Below are positions 1-12,390 of a stretch of 64,000 nt of DNA, piece after piece. The notes below the pieces were generated by a model. That model was not told where the DNA came from and made no database searches. It saw only the letters and a program-made list of their open reading frames with translations. The stretch lies in the NCBI RefSeq assembly GCF_037975245.1, contig NC_092577.1:12030013-12094012 (forward strand), read 5' to 3'. The DNA comes from Apostichopus japonicus (taxonomy: Eukaryota > Echinodermata > Holothuroidea > Aspidochirotida > Stichopodidae). Made by a program: the position numbers and the translations under genes. Position 1 is the first letter of the stretch. Every line of letters starts with the position of its first letter.

Positions 1-163
1 CTCAAGATAGTCTGTAGCAGGATGTTTCCAATGGGCTTTTGTGTAACATGCTACCTATAGTCCACAGATAAAAATAGGACATATATAGTTAACTTCAATT
101 GTTCAATTACACCGACTATAGTCTTGGCAAAGACTAATTGTTGGAGTATATCATATTTTACTG

Positions 164-413
164 CAGTGGCATAACCAGTAGGGGAAAAGCCCCCAATTGG
201 TCACCCCATCCGCCCCAAATTGACATACAAGTAAATTAGTAAGATAGAAATGATGAACCATTTTACATCTTGTCCACCCCTTAAATACAAGAATTTTATC
301 CCTCCCCTTACACCCCTTCCCCATATCTTGTCCCCCTCCCATTGCACAGACTCCTTGCTACCCTTCAGCTCTCCCCCACCCCACCACCACTAAAAAGTCT
401 GATTATGCTACTG
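164..413. mobile_element. Short hAT-like non-autonomous element
   Basis: Starts CAGTGGCATAACCAG and ends with the rough inverse (CTGATTATGCTACTG). It is flanked by TTTTACTG on the left and TTTTACTA on the right, an 8-bp target duplication matching 7 of 8. 8-bp duplications and CAG...CTG ends are typical of hAT transposons. There is no coding potential. Confidence 0.7.
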
Positions 414-1554
414 TTTTACTACATTTAATAGCACACTGTTAACTCTCTGTTCAGCAAGATAGCTATTAACAAGTAACATTATACTAGTCTTAGCCTCTAA
501 CGTTATATTTAGTTAAACTTACGTAGTGAGGTTAGGCCTATGCTTTATCAAAGACCAAACGTTAGGTCTAACATTACAGCTATCTATGTATCACTATCAG
601 TATCACTGTATCAGGGTAATTATGGCCTTGTCTGAACCACGGCGCTCGCAGCACTAATAACATGTTACTTAGGCCTAGCCTATCATCATATCTACAATGG
701 CATACTATAATATAGTATTTAACTAATAAACGTTGCGAGCGCCTGTGGCCTGAACTAGTCAGCATACTTTGGCGTATATTTACCTTTGAATATTGGTATT
801 TACATTGGCAAACCCCAGTCATCAAGGGTGGAACTAACAAACGTGTCCATTTTCAGAGCCCATCAAAGTTTTTGATTCAACTTAGACTGCCTTCTTGGTC
901 CTGAATTTACGTATGGTTTGTAGATTTGTGTGACGGTGTTCAGCTGTCGTCTACGAAAGGCGTCATGCAAAAACGCTGATAGTGGTCACATGACATAACT
1001 TATCCAATGAGAAAAGTCTTTGAGAGTGACCCAGTGCAAAAAGTCAAACTTTCATCGAGCTATTTCACAATTTCAAACAATCTTGCGTAATAACTCAACC
1101 AATACGACCCATTTCTGGGTAAAGTATGGCTGACTCAGCAGATGGGTCACACAAAATGACCCAGGTGTTTTTACAGTGTAGTGGTCCTGTTTAGCACCAG
1201 AAAACCCATATCATAGAATTCGTAGCCTCGGTAGAATTGCATTAACTATCATAGCCAGTGCGATAATCTGATATAGCGCCATCGCTCTGATGTTCCACGT
1301 ACTCGAAGGATATTGTCAGCCTTCACAGAATTGCTCCTTTCGAATCCGTTATCCAGAAAAGATAATGCCAATGCCAATGCCAATGCTTTAGGAATCACAA
1401 ATGATTTCGAGTTGGTTAGCATCATGTTTGATCTCTAGAGTAAGGCAAAATATGTCACCAAAAGCAGAACTAGTATTGTTCGATACAGGTGACAAACGCC
1501 TACAGTGGAATTACGACCTTCCTTACCGGTTTCGAACCTCTGGACATACGATCA
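414..1554. other. Gene-free stretch, no feature recognised
   Basis: Short open frames here have no recognisable domain. The segment around 1000-1180 resembles the end of a short inverted-repeat element (it ends in a TTTTTACAGTGTAG motif), but no matching left end was found. Confidence 0.4.
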
Positions 1555-1626
1555 GCGTCCATAGCCTAGTGGTTAGGGTGTCCGCGTACAGAGCGGAAGG
1601 CCCGTGGTTCGAATCCCGGTGGAGGC
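1555..1626 (+). repeat. tRNA-like sequence, probably the head of a SINE
   Basis: 72 bases fold as a tRNA. The acceptor arms GCGTCCA/TGGAGGC pair at 6 of 7. The A-box region TAGCCTAGTGG and the B box GGTTCGAATCC are intact, and a perfect 5-bp anticodon stem TCCGC/GCGGA encloses a 7-base loop with U33. The loop would give anticodon ACA, which is unusual for a working tRNA-Cys, and the T stem has mismatches. An AT repeat follows 50 bases downstream. I read it as a tRNA-derived SINE or pseudogene rather than a working tRNA. Confidence 0.65.
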
Positions 1627-1673
1627 TGAAAGTGTTTTCACTGTTCCTGATTTTCCAACTCATTACGATTTTC

Positions 1674-1676
<3 letters not shown>

Positions 1677-1718
<42 letters not shown>
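1677..1718. repeat. (TA)n microsatellite
   Basis: About 20 uninterrupted TA units, possibly the tail of the tRNA-like SINE immediately upstream. Confidence 0.95.
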
Positions 1719-1720
<2 letters not shown>

Positions 1721-2047
1721 CTTTGTCCTAGGCATCCTATTACCATCGCCAGTACAGGATATGAAGTCTAGCTTAAACGTCGGTCTAGAAATGATGATAC
1801 CTCTCCCTAGTCATGTATCATAGACCTGCACCAAGTGGCTACAAAAAATAATCTGCTATCAGTCGACGTAGACTGTTTGTTTTTGATACAATTCTAACGT
1901 TCAGAGACTATATGACAGTATATATCAAAACCTAACTTCTAGGCCTAACGATACTAGCCGTGTATCTAGATTAGGTATACAGAGATTATCGCATAGACTT
2001 AGTTTTAGACCACGGCGTATAAGTAAGAACACACACTTCCTTCGAAG

Positions 2048-2732
2048 TTTTTTTTTTTTCCACTGTATTTATTTACAATACCGTAACACATAATACAAAA
2101 GAATCAGCAAAAAGACTTACATAAGAAGCTTACATAAAGAAATCATAAAAGTCGTTAAGGTTACACAAATTGTTGTTTTGCTTAGAAATGAAATAGTGCA
2201 GGTCAAGTTGAAAGCGAAACTTAAAATAAAATTCGTGCACATGTGGGATTTTGTTATCCAACCTACAAGTATAAATGTACTTTTTAGCATGCAAAATTAA
2301 AAAGTTCACAGGATTATCTATATCACCAAAATCACCAAAACAAATGTTGGTCAAATTAAAAGAATAATTAGTTTTAATGCAATTTGAATTCACTGCCTCC
2401 CAGAATCGCTCAACGTGACTACAATTATAAAACAAATGTATAAGCGTTTCATCGGCATTCTTGCAAAATGAACAAAGTGGAGAATTAACCATTTTCATTT
2501 TATAAAGCAAGCTATTTATGCCTAAAATACGATGTAGAAAACGCAATTGTAAATACGATACTTTGGGGTCATTCACAGCCGTATAAGGCAGCCTAAAAAT
2601 CTTATTCCAAACTAATTTCACTGGAAAATTCATAGCTTGCCACTTCATAATAGACGACGGGGGCATACAGAGACCGGTAATTAGCTTATTATAAACATTT
2701 TTGGTTATTTTATGATTGTATGTTATTGGCAT
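2048..2732 (-). mobile_element. 3' end of an L1/Tx1-type LINE (5'-truncated)
   Basis: On the minus strand an open frame of about 200 codons encodes the C-terminal end of a LINE ORF2 protein. Near its middle is a zinc-knuckle-like stretch, CSFC followed by HLFYNC and then ERFW, typical of the zinc-binding region after the reverse transcriptase in L1-like elements. The frame is intact to a stop at 2130. It is followed by an AATAAA signal (2068-2073) and a 12-base A tract (2048-2059), the usual 3' end of an L1-type insertion. The endonuclease and reverse transcriptase are absent, so this is a dead, 5'-truncated copy. No clear target duplication was found. Confidence 0.75.
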
Positions 2733-3091
2733 GTGATGTACTAACCCATGAATGCCTATATGATATGCACATTAACAAATTTTGGTTATATTTTTCGGGC
2801 AAATCGTTACAGCCCCCCCCCCCAAATCAAATTAGACTAGTACGCCTATGCCCAGTTGTATCAGGAATTTGCTACCAGCGGGTTTTTAAAGCAACCGTAT
2901 ACTGGTGATGCAAGGCCGATCAAGCTCTTTTAGATTAACGTGCAGGATGTACAGTAAATAATAAGGCCTGCATGCATGCATTGCAGGTTTCCCGGCGTGT
3001 GGCCTGCGAATAAGTATATTGTGAACTTGTGATTGTCGTCATAGTATTAGTAGGCTAACAATGCAAGTATTATATGTATTAGTTGTTATAA

Positions 3092-3778
3092 CCAGGCGCG
3101 GCGGAACGGAAAAATTATTGGGGGGGGGGGGGGGCTAATGTGTGTCCGATGCACACGTATACTATATAGGTGTAATCATTTTAGTAAATGCTGGGGGACC
3201 CTCGGCCCGTCCCCTGGCTATAGACCACATTGTCACCCCAACCGCGTCTTCACGCCCCGTGAAAAGTGGAAGCAGTGAGTGTGAGTACCGGTAAGCGCAA
3301 CACAACTTCGTCTTAAGCCAATGACTTGCCTCATTTCAGCCTGAAATTTGTTGGCAACTGAACATGGTTTTGGAATTACCCATTTGTTGACATTAAGAAA
3401 TGCTTTCTGTTTTTTCTTATGACATTTATTTAATTACTGCATGTAATTGCAAGTAGTAATTTACTACACTCAAAAACGTCTTTGCGAGTACACTACGAGT
3501 TATAGCTACTCTCTTAAAACACCATCGAATATACACATTACAATGTTTTTACAGATTTTTACGTGCAATATGAGAAATTGCAGGCTTGAGACCCATATTT
3601 TAGGGCTAGGTATTCGCAGCATAAAACACTCGGGAAGTGCCATTTCCGGCCATCTGGGGGTTTGAAAAATCCAAAATTTTCTTGTACGCTCCGCGCCAAC
3701 TGATGGTGGCGCTCCGCTCAGATAGTCTCCACACATTAGCCCCCCCCCCCAATAATTTTCCCGTTCTGCCGCGCCTGG
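3092..3778. mobile_element. Non-autonomous inverted-repeat DNA transposon
   Basis: Both ends carry the same sequence in inverted orientation for about 45-50 bases: CCAGGCGCGGCGGAACGG, an AT-rich block AAAATTATT, a G run and CTAATGTGTG. The right arm continues into the repeat core (around 3688-3728) seen in several other elements of this window. No matching target duplication was found, so the superfamily is uncertain; the ends resemble hAT. Confidence 0.7.
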
Positions 3779-4789
3779 AGTGACAAAACATGTTTAATCA
3801 CACACACAGACATCCTTCTATAAGTAATCTATAATAATGTTGTATTTTGATAATTATAACTTTTATGATCGGATGTCAATAGGTTTTGCTGCGGGATAAA
3901 CATAACACATTACGTTTTCGTGTACCTTTTTTATTATTTTTAGTTGTCGGGTAATTTAAGAAGTTTCAACACAAAATGCACATTTCAAAGTTTCAACAGG
4001 TATGCCATGCATGGCTTTCGTTCGGCTTGATGTTCATTACTCGTTAGCAGTCAGTAATCGTCAGGCGAGAGGGGGTCAGTGGGCATCCAAAACCGGAGTA
4101 GAGTTTTGGACTCGAGAAAATATCGGGCAAAGAATAAGGTATTTTCATACGCCTATCATTAATTAAAGAATGATAATTCAAAGGAAGGGTCGGTGACATA
4201 TTGGTAATCGTCCCCGGGGCCCGACATGGCTTCTCTCTAGGCCTCTGTAACCTCAGTAGAAGGTAATCAATTTGATAAGTCTCATTTTTCTCTCGGAACA
4301 GACCTATGGTGAGTACATATCGGTACTCTTACTCTAATATTGTTTGCATGTAGTCTCGTACTCAAGCTGATGGATTTGCAGCCTACTTGCAATGCTACAG
4401 TTGGAAAATCCAGTTTTTACATCGAAATAGAATATGAATAGTCGTACATGCTTTGTACTCGTGCATTGAAGTATTGCATTGAAGTCGTGCTTTTTACTGG
4501 TTTGCACTTAAGTTTTGTATACCCGTATTAGTATACTCGAACAAAATGAACTCTTCCTTATACTCGTTTTCATGCTGTTACACTCGTACTAAAAGTCATC
4601 GTCGGGTGTGTATCACCATTCCCCTCGAAATGGAACAAATACTACACATGACCTTAGCCAAAAGGCCGAGAACATATATGTCTGTCCTTCACAACTGTAT
4701 ATATATGGCAGATAAAGCTCCCACTGAGACAGATCGCGACGATCACTCAAAGTTCACTTATTTTATCACGTTGTGTATTTACAAAACAA
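3779..4789. other. Gene-free stretch, no feature recognised
   Basis: AT-rich, with short open frames and no domain, splice-site series or inverted repeat that I can support. Confidence 0.4.
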
Positions 4790-5289
4790 CAGGGGCGTCG
4801 GAAGCTATTTGCGATTGGTACGGCAGATCAGAGTGTGGCCATCTATCATAATTATCGGGGAAGGGGGAACGTTTGGTAGGTCAAACTACGCTACGCGCCT
4901 CCATGGTTGGCGCGTATAGCGTAACGGAGAAAATTTTGAAAAATGTCTCCCAGATTGCAGGAAATGGCACTTCCCGAGCTTGAAAACAAGACCCCTGCCA
5001 TGCCAGAGTAGTGACATTTAGCCTACTTGCCGTCATCATTATTGAAAATTATTGAAAAATATACCTCCTAGATTGCATAAAATAGCAGTTCTCATGTGTC
5101 ATATGAAAAAACAAGATTCTCCCTTGTCTGTTTTTGTATCCGATTAATCTTCTGAAACACATTTTTGAAGTATGTTTCATTTTGGTTCTTTATATTTTTC
5201 TTAGTCCTATTTTTTTTTTTTTTTTTTTAAGCGCCGTGAATATTGGTCCGGCGTTCGCCGGACCTTCCGTACCGGTTCCGACGCCCCTG
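4790..5289. mobile_element. Inverted-repeat element with CAGGGGCGTCGGAA ends
   Basis: A perfect 14-bp terminal inverted repeat, CAGGGGCGTCGGAA on the left and TTCCGACGCCCCTG on the right, bounds 500 bp with no coding potential. The ends are hAT-like, but the flanks (CAAAACAA and CAACAATG) do not give a convincing target duplication. Part of the common repeat core is visible around 4885-4990. Confidence 0.65.
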
Positions 5290-5534
5290 CAACAATGTCA
5301 CTAACCAAAGTTCACCATGATATAAACTTCCTTTTCGAATCTTTAGAAACTTGCTTTCGTTCTTTCGTTCCAATTATTATTATTTTTTTTATCACCGATG
5401 AATAATATACATTTTGAGTTGTCGCCATCACAAATTCAAGATTGGCAAAATAACGGTATATTTCTTATCTGTGTTATCGTCGTATAAACCGTTTATTAAA
5501 ACTCAATCAGTATTGACAATTTATAACTCTAGAC

Positions 5535-5607
5535 CAGTGGTTCTCAAAGTGGTCCCTGCAGCCCCCCTGGGGCGTTGGGAAGTCTCAAAGGGGAGGGGGG
5601 TCACAGG
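5535..5607 (+). mobile_element. Left end of a hAT-Charlie-like element
   Basis: Starts CAGTGGTTCTCAAAGTGG, the characteristic terminus of Charlie-type hAT transposons. It is interrupted at 5608 by another element, and no right terminus was found after 6193. It is therefore an older, broken element carrying a nested insertion. Confidence 0.55.
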
Positions 5608-6185
5608 CAGTGGCGTCACCAGACTTTTCAGTCTGGGGGACACAGGGGGCACCAGGGGGTGGAAAATTTTCGCATACGGAGGATGGGCTTGATGCAAAAT
5701 GGTGCCACATTTGATGCTAACTTCGATCTGAAGATATCTCCAGAAATTGCTACTTTTGAGGTAATGATTTTAACAACGCGCAGAATTTTGCAGAGGATAT
5801 GAACCACATGCTGTCGATATTATGCCTAACCCTATCAATAGAACCTACATTTGTTGAATTAATGTGTGCATGACCCCCGACTCCTTTCTTGTCCTTCTCG
5901 TTTTCTCCCATTATCTATTAAGATGGCGCGTGTTACGACTTCGATACCCGACGGTCAAGGATAAACTTTTTCATTTTTTCGCAGCCCATTTGAAGAAAAT
6001 ACGAATTACTGTGCTTCTTTGTCCTTATGAAAAACCAACTCAGATGATGGGAGTTGAATATAACAAAATATATATATATTTTTTTACCAACCCAAATCTC
6101 AGATGGGGGGGCACTCGGGGGGCACTAGGTTTTCCAGGGGGCACGTGCCCCCCTGGCCCCCCCCCCCTCCTTGGCGACGCCACTG
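5608..6185. mobile_element. hAT-like non-autonomous element nested in an older one
   Basis: Left end CAGTGGCGTCACCAG, right end GGCGACGCCACTG. Flanking 8-mers GTCACAGG and GTTACAGG match at 7 of 8, a hAT-type target duplication. Both arms are rich in G/C runs. It lies inside the Charlie-like fragment that begins at 5535. Confidence 0.75.
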
Positions 6186-6193
6186 GTTACAGG

Positions 6194-7446
6194 GTACACG
6201 GGGAGTAGTGGGCGTTGGCACTGATTTGGGGTGATGCTAGGTATGATACGGGTATGTATTAATTATCATTGTGGGCACACACATGCCATCCTGACAAATG
6301 ACAATTCTTATCATTAAGCTCTAAATCTCCCAAAGCCCTGCAAAGTAGTCTATATCTGTCGATGTACTTTTTGTAAATATATTAGCAAAATTCAACAAAA
6401 TGAGACTACGGTAAATTTTTAGTTAGTATCATAGTATGTAACTTAGCAATTTGCCACAAATTAGTGCTTATTTCCAAACACATATTAATTATATCAACAG
6501 TTCACTAAGTTGCCAATTAACAACCAAAATGCCAAACTTAGTCTAAAGAAAGTCTTCAATTGACCAATTTTCGAAGAAATTGCAAATTCCTAAATAAGAG
6601 AGTAAAAGTACATTTTGTTGAAAATTTGTTGAAGTTAGTAATTCAGTCCTTATTTTAATTGTTAAATGATTTATTGTCTAAATTGAAGAAGAAATACAAG
6701 TTCGGCAATTTTCTAAATTTTGATGAATTATAGGAGCAATTCAACGCTTCGCATAGAATTTCTAGGTTATATTGTTAAAGTTAACAATTCGATGGAATCT
6801 TAAGGTTTCCATACTTTTGTATTACGTAGTCAGCAACTGCTACCAGTACATCTCAGTTGTTGTTCCAAAATCGTGCAAATTCTAGAGCACAGGTAGTTTG
6901 CCACAATTGGGGTAAGAAGTCACCACCTTTTGGTAGGGGGTATATACAGTTTTAATTCCATATATTCAATTTGTTCCCTTGAAAAACAAATTTGATTGTA
7001 TCTGAAACCATTGTCCGAACGGCTGCATGCTATTTCCACGGGAGCTTTGGTATCAAATTGCGCCCGCTGCACCATCATTGTTCACTATTGATCTAAGAAT
7101 CATCTATCCGCATACCACATGTGTTCTCGTGTTAGACGAAGACGCTGTTAGGGAATAAATAGGCTTTTATGAACCAGTCAAGACAAAATAGTCATATTAT
7201 AGATTGTATAGGCCTAACATAGACCTGTATATGAAAACGACCTTATAACGCATCGATACTAACCTGACAAATTTGACAAATGATGTCCAGATTTGAAGAG
7301 TGAATTTTGAGCTGAAGTCACATATGCCGATGTAAGTATTTGTTCTTCTCTGTAAAGAAATTCATGCTATATCATTTTTGGTTTAATGCACCTTTGTATT
7401 TTATTTTCCACAACAACCTTTGCTTGAGATGTGCATATATGCATAT
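6194..7446. other. Gene-free AT-rich stretch
   Basis: No gene or recognisable element. Around 6360-6800 there are many short similar motifs (aaatt, caatt, gttgaa), but no clean repeat period. Confidence 0.4.
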
Positions 7447-7447
7447 T

Positions 7448-7506
<59 letters not shown>
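7447..7506. repeat. (TA)n microsatellite
   Basis: Nearly pure TA dinucleotide tract, interrupted only at its left edge. Confidence 0.95.
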
Positions 7507-7508
<2 letters not shown>

Positions 7509-8140
7509 ACTATAAGTGAGGCTTTCTTAAGAAGCTTGACTGGTCAAGGTGGATTTCAGAAAAGAACGTCTTTTTGAGGGGTGCCAGAGGGGGTTGTGGT
7601 GAAGGGGCAGGGGAGGGTTTGTGGGGAGGCTTTTTTATGTGATCATTCTCATATGAAAAGCGGCTGGGAGACGAAATGATCGACGCCACAGCACATCAGC
7701 TAGTAATATCCAATGGAGTAAATAGTGTATCATTATAAGCTGTTTTCGTTAAAGGCTAAACTCATAATCTATAGAGTAGTAGTGTTACGAGGGCCCATTG
7801 TAGCCTAACGCTAGTCACTGCTAGTGATAAACCTAATGTTATAATGTGGAGAGTAATTGAAATTGCCTACGTGATAAATCAGTATTTGAGAAATTAGGTC
7901 GGGTTACCGTGTCACAATGTTATAATACACGATTGTTCTGGTATATTCCTTATGATGACGCGCTGGTCTCGGGTTAACGTCGGTATACGTGAGATCGCGT
8001 GTAAGCTGTACACATCTTCGTGGATTCTCTGGAATATTCGTGAGCGATGCAAAGGACTTCCAAGAATAGAGAAACTGGGTCGCGTTGTTACTCAGGTGTA
8101 TCGAGAGAGATCTAGATGATTCTTGACATGGCGAATCGTA

Positions 8141-8146
8141 TATAAA
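8141..8146 (+). promoter_or_regulatory. Probable TATA box of the solo LTR
   Basis: TATAAA in the middle of the LTR, where the U3 promoter of an LTR normally lies. Orientation agrees with a + strand LTR. Inferred from position only. Confidence 0.45.
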
Positions 8147-8699
8147 CCCGCCCAGATCGGAGAGTTTCTCAGTTTCTGAACGAATACAAGCGACGACACT
8201 TATTATACCATTCTACTATATATCGTCAGTGCTCAACTACCAGTAGTTTCTGAGGGATTGAGATATCGATAACAAGATTGATTCTACACTTCCATTCAGA
8301 AGTTTGAAGAGGACTTTGCTGTGAAAGTACAGTTTTCCAGTGTTTATTTCGGAGAAGGTGAAGAATTTCTGTCTCCGTTGAGGAAGTTCGTTACGCCAGG
8401 AGTTAGTGGCTATAAAGCTGATTTTGGACTGACTCTGGTAATATTTAGTCGGCGAGAAGTTCGACTTGTGCTTCACTCTATTGTGGCTGGAAGTCCGTCT
8501 TCTATTTTGGAGCATCGCCGGAAAGAAGGTGACTGCTGTTTCTGGGATCGCGAGAAACTTCGTCGAGGACCAGTGAATTTCGCGGTACAACGGACCGAGA
8601 ATCGTCGTCATCATGGTCGTGGCCGCTGTGGGATATCGCCGTTGGAAGAGACCAGCGTGTTTTAAAGTGTATCCTATCTTGTTAAGTTTGTGAGTAATT

Positions 8700-8786
8700 T
8701 TCTATATATTTGTAATTACCACTTGTTGTTCTATATATTTGTAATTACCACTTGTTGTTCTATATATTTGTAATTACCACTTGTTG
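8700..8786 (+). repeat. Three 29-bp direct repeats inside the LTR
   Basis: Three consecutive units begin TTCTATATATTTGTAATTAC at 8700, 8729 and 8758 and are almost identical, indicating recent amplification inside the LTR. Confidence 0.9.
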
Positions 8787-9206
8787 TTGTTGGTTCGAAA
8801 TCCATTGTTCAATATAGTTTACGTTTCATTTAAAATCTCTAGACTCGTCAATTTGTCTGTGTTCCTTACGGAAACGAACCCAGGCTTGTGTCTCGTTAAA
8901 ATTAGTTATCGAGACCTCTCACATTCCAACGTAACAGTAGCCTGTATATCATATGACACTGGGTAGATTCTATAAATATGTCGACCAGCAAATATGAGCA
9001 TATAGATAGGACCATATTGCGTATCGAAATCATTAATTGCCCTATTTGCTTTCACTTTCAAAAGATATATGGTAATAAATGCAGTAAATTGGTTTTTCAT
9101 TTCAATCGGGACAGATATCTCCAAACATCGAAAAAGTTGCAATATTAGCGTTCTTTTCAAAGGTAATAGAAAGTGACAGAGGGGTTAGGGTGAGGAGCCT
9201 ACACTC

Positions 9207-9915
9207 CGCTCTATGTAAAATTGCATGAATATGTCCGAACCTCTATGTAAATAACATGACTATATCCCAGTCTATGTAAATAATATGACTATATCCCAGT
9301 CTATGTACATATCATGGTTATTTCCCAGTTTCTATGTAAATAGCATGGCTATATCCCAGTCTATGTAAATATCATGACTATATCCCAGTCTATGTAAATA
9401 ACATGACTATATCCCAGTCTATGTACATATCATGGTTATATCCCAGTCTATGTATATAACATGACTATATCCCAGTCTATGTAAATAACATGGCAATATC
9501 TCAGTCTATGTAAATATCATGGTTATGTCCCAGTCTCTATTAAATATACATGGTTATGTCCCAGTCACTACGTAAATAGCAGGATTATATCCTTGTTTCT
9601 GTGTCAATAGCATGGTTATGTCCCAGTCACTATGTAAATATCATGGTTATGTCCCAGTTTCTATGTAAATAGCATGGTTATGTCCCAGTCACTATGTAAA
9701 TAGCATGGTTATGTCCCAGTCTCTATGTTAATAACAGGATTATGTCCCAGTCACTTTGTAAAAAGCATGGTTATGTCCCAGTCTCTATGTAAATAGCATA
9801 GTTATGTCCCAGTCACTATGTAAATATCACGGTTATGTCCCAGTTTCAATGTAAATATCATGGTTATTTCCCAGTTTCAATGTAAATAGCATGTTTATGT
9901 CCCAGTCACTATTTA
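9207..9915 (+). repeat. 29-31 bp minisatellite, about 23 copies
   Basis: Tandem units of the form CTATGTAAATA followed by CATGGTTATGTCCCAGT. Early units are 29 bp with CTATATCCCAGT; later units are 31 bp with GTTATGTCCCAGTCA. So two sub-types lie in separate blocks. Confidence 0.9.
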
Positions 9916-10256
9916 TTTTTTGAGAAGACAGTATAGAGTATTGAAGAGAGCATTGGACTATTCATTGAGAATCAGATGTGATCTGATCGACCAATAAGTA
10001 TAGCTTGGGTAACAATGGCGACGATATTGTAAATGTTCTTTTTGTTCAACTTGATAAGTATGATTTTTCAGAATCCAAATCATAAAAGAGTGTACGCATG
10101 ATTGATATCTTAATACTATGCGAAAGTTGTTTGCCCACGTTTTCGTGATACGAAGTCAGTAATCGTTATCGAAAAACAGGTTCGCGTATGATACACAAAC
10201 TTATTATCACAACCATCCTTTACGGTGATAGTGTGTAAAGGGTTGGAAATTATATT

Positions 10257-10261
10257 AATAA

Positions 10262-10340
<79 letters not shown>

Positions 10341-10700
10341 TTATTATCATTATTATAACTAGTCTTATATAGCGCAGACTCCAACAAAAGTTGTTCCTAT
10401 GCGCTTTACGGGTGCTGAATGTACAAAAACTAATAGAGTTTAGAGAAATGAAAAGTTTTAAGACAGCGCCTGATTGAGTACTAGAATTCCAATCAGGAGG
10501 GAGTTCCATAAACGTGGTGCAGTATTCAGAGAGCTACGGTCACCAGAAATGTCTTGTACGTGACATTGGAACCTGAAGTTGAAATTGATAATGCGAACGT
10601 ACTGGCCTACATCTTACAAGTAAGTTGGGGTACCAGTTTTAATGGCACTGATTGAGCCTGGTTTTAATCTTCTCATCAAAATTACGGAATAATCCTTATT
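10257..10700 (-). repeat. (ATT)n tract joined to a repeat 3' end
   Basis: About 95 bases of (ATT)n are followed by a segment that, on the minus strand, reads GCGCTATATAAGAC and then the ATA repeat. The same GCGCTATATA-plus-ATA tail ends the SINE at 53595-53899 and the fragment at 54795-54860. I infer the 3' end of a non-LTR element in minus orientation. The left limit is clear; the right limit is estimated. Confidence 0.5.
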
Positions 10701-11582
10701 TATGAGATAGACATTGTACAATGGCCGGTCATTACTTCATTTTTTGATTTCTCCATTGACGCTAGCGGTATTTTAATTCAATACGTCACGTGTACCAAAC
10801 ATCTCGAAAAATGCTTTACTTTATGGAACGCCATAAGCCTCTCCGAGATAATGTCCTGATATATAAGAAAATATATCAAAACTAACAATATTGTGTAGAT
10901 CATGAAACAAACATACTGCAGACCAATGTTTGTTTAGCCTCTCGGAAGAAATTCGGATAGGCTTAATCAAACAACTACACTTTCGCCCGTTACATTGTTG
11001 CCTAACTGGCTATTAATAAGGCAAGGCATAACGGAATCAGATACCAACTTACCCACAGTGCCTATAATCTCTGATCAGGTTACCCTCAGAGCAGTTACCC
11101 CAAAAGTCCAGTCCATATAACCCTCTTATACACACCCTCTGCACGAATGACCTCTCTACCCCCTCACCCCTACCCACTGTTAGGCTGCAAACATAACCTT
11201 TACGCTGATGATATAGTAATGTCCAATGGTCATTTTTTTCAACTGGAGAACTGGCGCAAAAGATGACGCATCGAAATCGATCCCTAAATTCCAATTTAAT
11301 CCTCTTCTCTCATCGAAACACTCCTAATAGAAATACTCCCATCTTTGTCTCTTGTTCTCTGTTACTACCCCCAACCCTGTTGCAAAAACAGACTTCCTCT
11401 GTGCGATACATTTGACAGTGAAATATTCCTTAAACCACTTGTGAGAAATTGCTGCTGTATGTATTATAATTAATGCAAAGGATATATATTAAATAATAGT
11501 AATACGCTAAAAAATGCTTGGAATCGTCCGCCCTCGATCTTAGTCCTCGAGTCCTGGGCCACGTAGTCCTTAACATCCGTTT
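10701..11582. other. Gene-free stretch, no feature recognised
   Basis: No domain, RNA gene or paired repeat seen. Confidence 0.4.
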
Positions 11583-12390
11583 TATGTACCTCTACACGTT
11601 TCATGTATACCTCTCCATGCACGTTTCATGTACCACACCACGTTAGAAGTACCTCTCCACATTTCATGTACCTCTCCACGTTTCATGTACCTCTCAACGT
11701 GAGATGTACCTCTGCACGTTTCATGTACCTCTACACGTTTCATGTACCTCCACACGTTTCATGTACATATATGCACGTAAGATGTACCTCTCCGCGTATC
11801 ATGTACCTCTACACATTTCATGTACCTCTCCACGTTTCATGTACCTCTACACGTTACATGTACCTCTCCACGTTTCATTTACCTCTCCGCGTATCATGTA
11901 CCTCTGCACGTTTCATGTACCTCTACACGTTTCATGTACCTCCACACGTTTCATGTACATATATGCACGTAAGATGTACCTCTCCGCGTATCACGTACCT
12001 CTACACGTTTCATGTACCTCTCCACGTTTCATGTACCTCCACACGTTACATGTACCTCTCCACGTTTCATTTACCTCTCCGCGTATCATGTACCTCTACA
12101 CGTTTCATGTACCTCTACACGTTTCATGTACCTCTCCGCGTATCATGTACCTCTCCTCGTTTCATGTACCTCTCCGCGTATCATGTACCTCTACACGTTT
12201 CATGTACTTCTCAACGTGAGATGTACCTCCACACGTTTCATGTATTTATCCACGTAAGATGTACCTCTACGCGTTTCATGTGACTCTACGTGTTTCGTGT
12301 ACCTCTCCACGTTTCGTGTACCTTTCCACGTTATATATACTTCTCCACGTTTCATGTACCTCTCCACGTTTCAACATTTCCACGTGAGAT
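11583..12390 (+). repeat. 19-bp minisatellite, about 42 copies, open in all forward frames
   Basis: Units of the type ATGTACCTCTACACGTTTC repeat every 19 bases. Because 19 is not a multiple of three, successive units are read in rotating frames and three units give a 19-residue protein period. Few stops occur, so long open frames (226, 171 and 81 codons) overlap in all three + frames. A larger unit of about 192 bp is repeated: the segment with ATGTACATATATGCACGTAAG occurs at 11761 and 11953. I see no sign of a real gene. Confidence 0.9.

Larger units (their letters stand above)
7783..8936 (+). mobile_element. Solo LTR of a retrotransposon, with target duplication
   Basis: Begins TGTTACG and ends CGTAACA, a 7-base inverted pair with the canonical TG...CA ends of an LTR. 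The bases on each side are GTAG, a perfect 4-bp target duplication. Inside, a TATAAA at 8141 lies in a promoter-like context, and three 29-bp direct repeats lie near the right end. There is no internal coding region or primer-binding site outside it, so it is a solo LTR left by recombination between two LTRs. At 1154 bp it is long. Ty3/gypsy-like is likely from the ends, but cannot be proved without the internal region. Confidence 0.8.

Noticed and set aside
1555-1626. Working tRNA-Cys gene
   Set aside because: Anticodon would be ACA rather than GCA and the T stem is mispaired.
8237-8665. Overlapping open frames of 114-125 codons on both strands
   Set aside because: They lie inside the solo LTR, show no domain, and opposite-strand overlap is what an LTR of this composition gives by chance.
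11603-12283. 226-codon open frame
   Set aside because: Product of the 19-bp satellite, open in all forward frames; no splice or start context.
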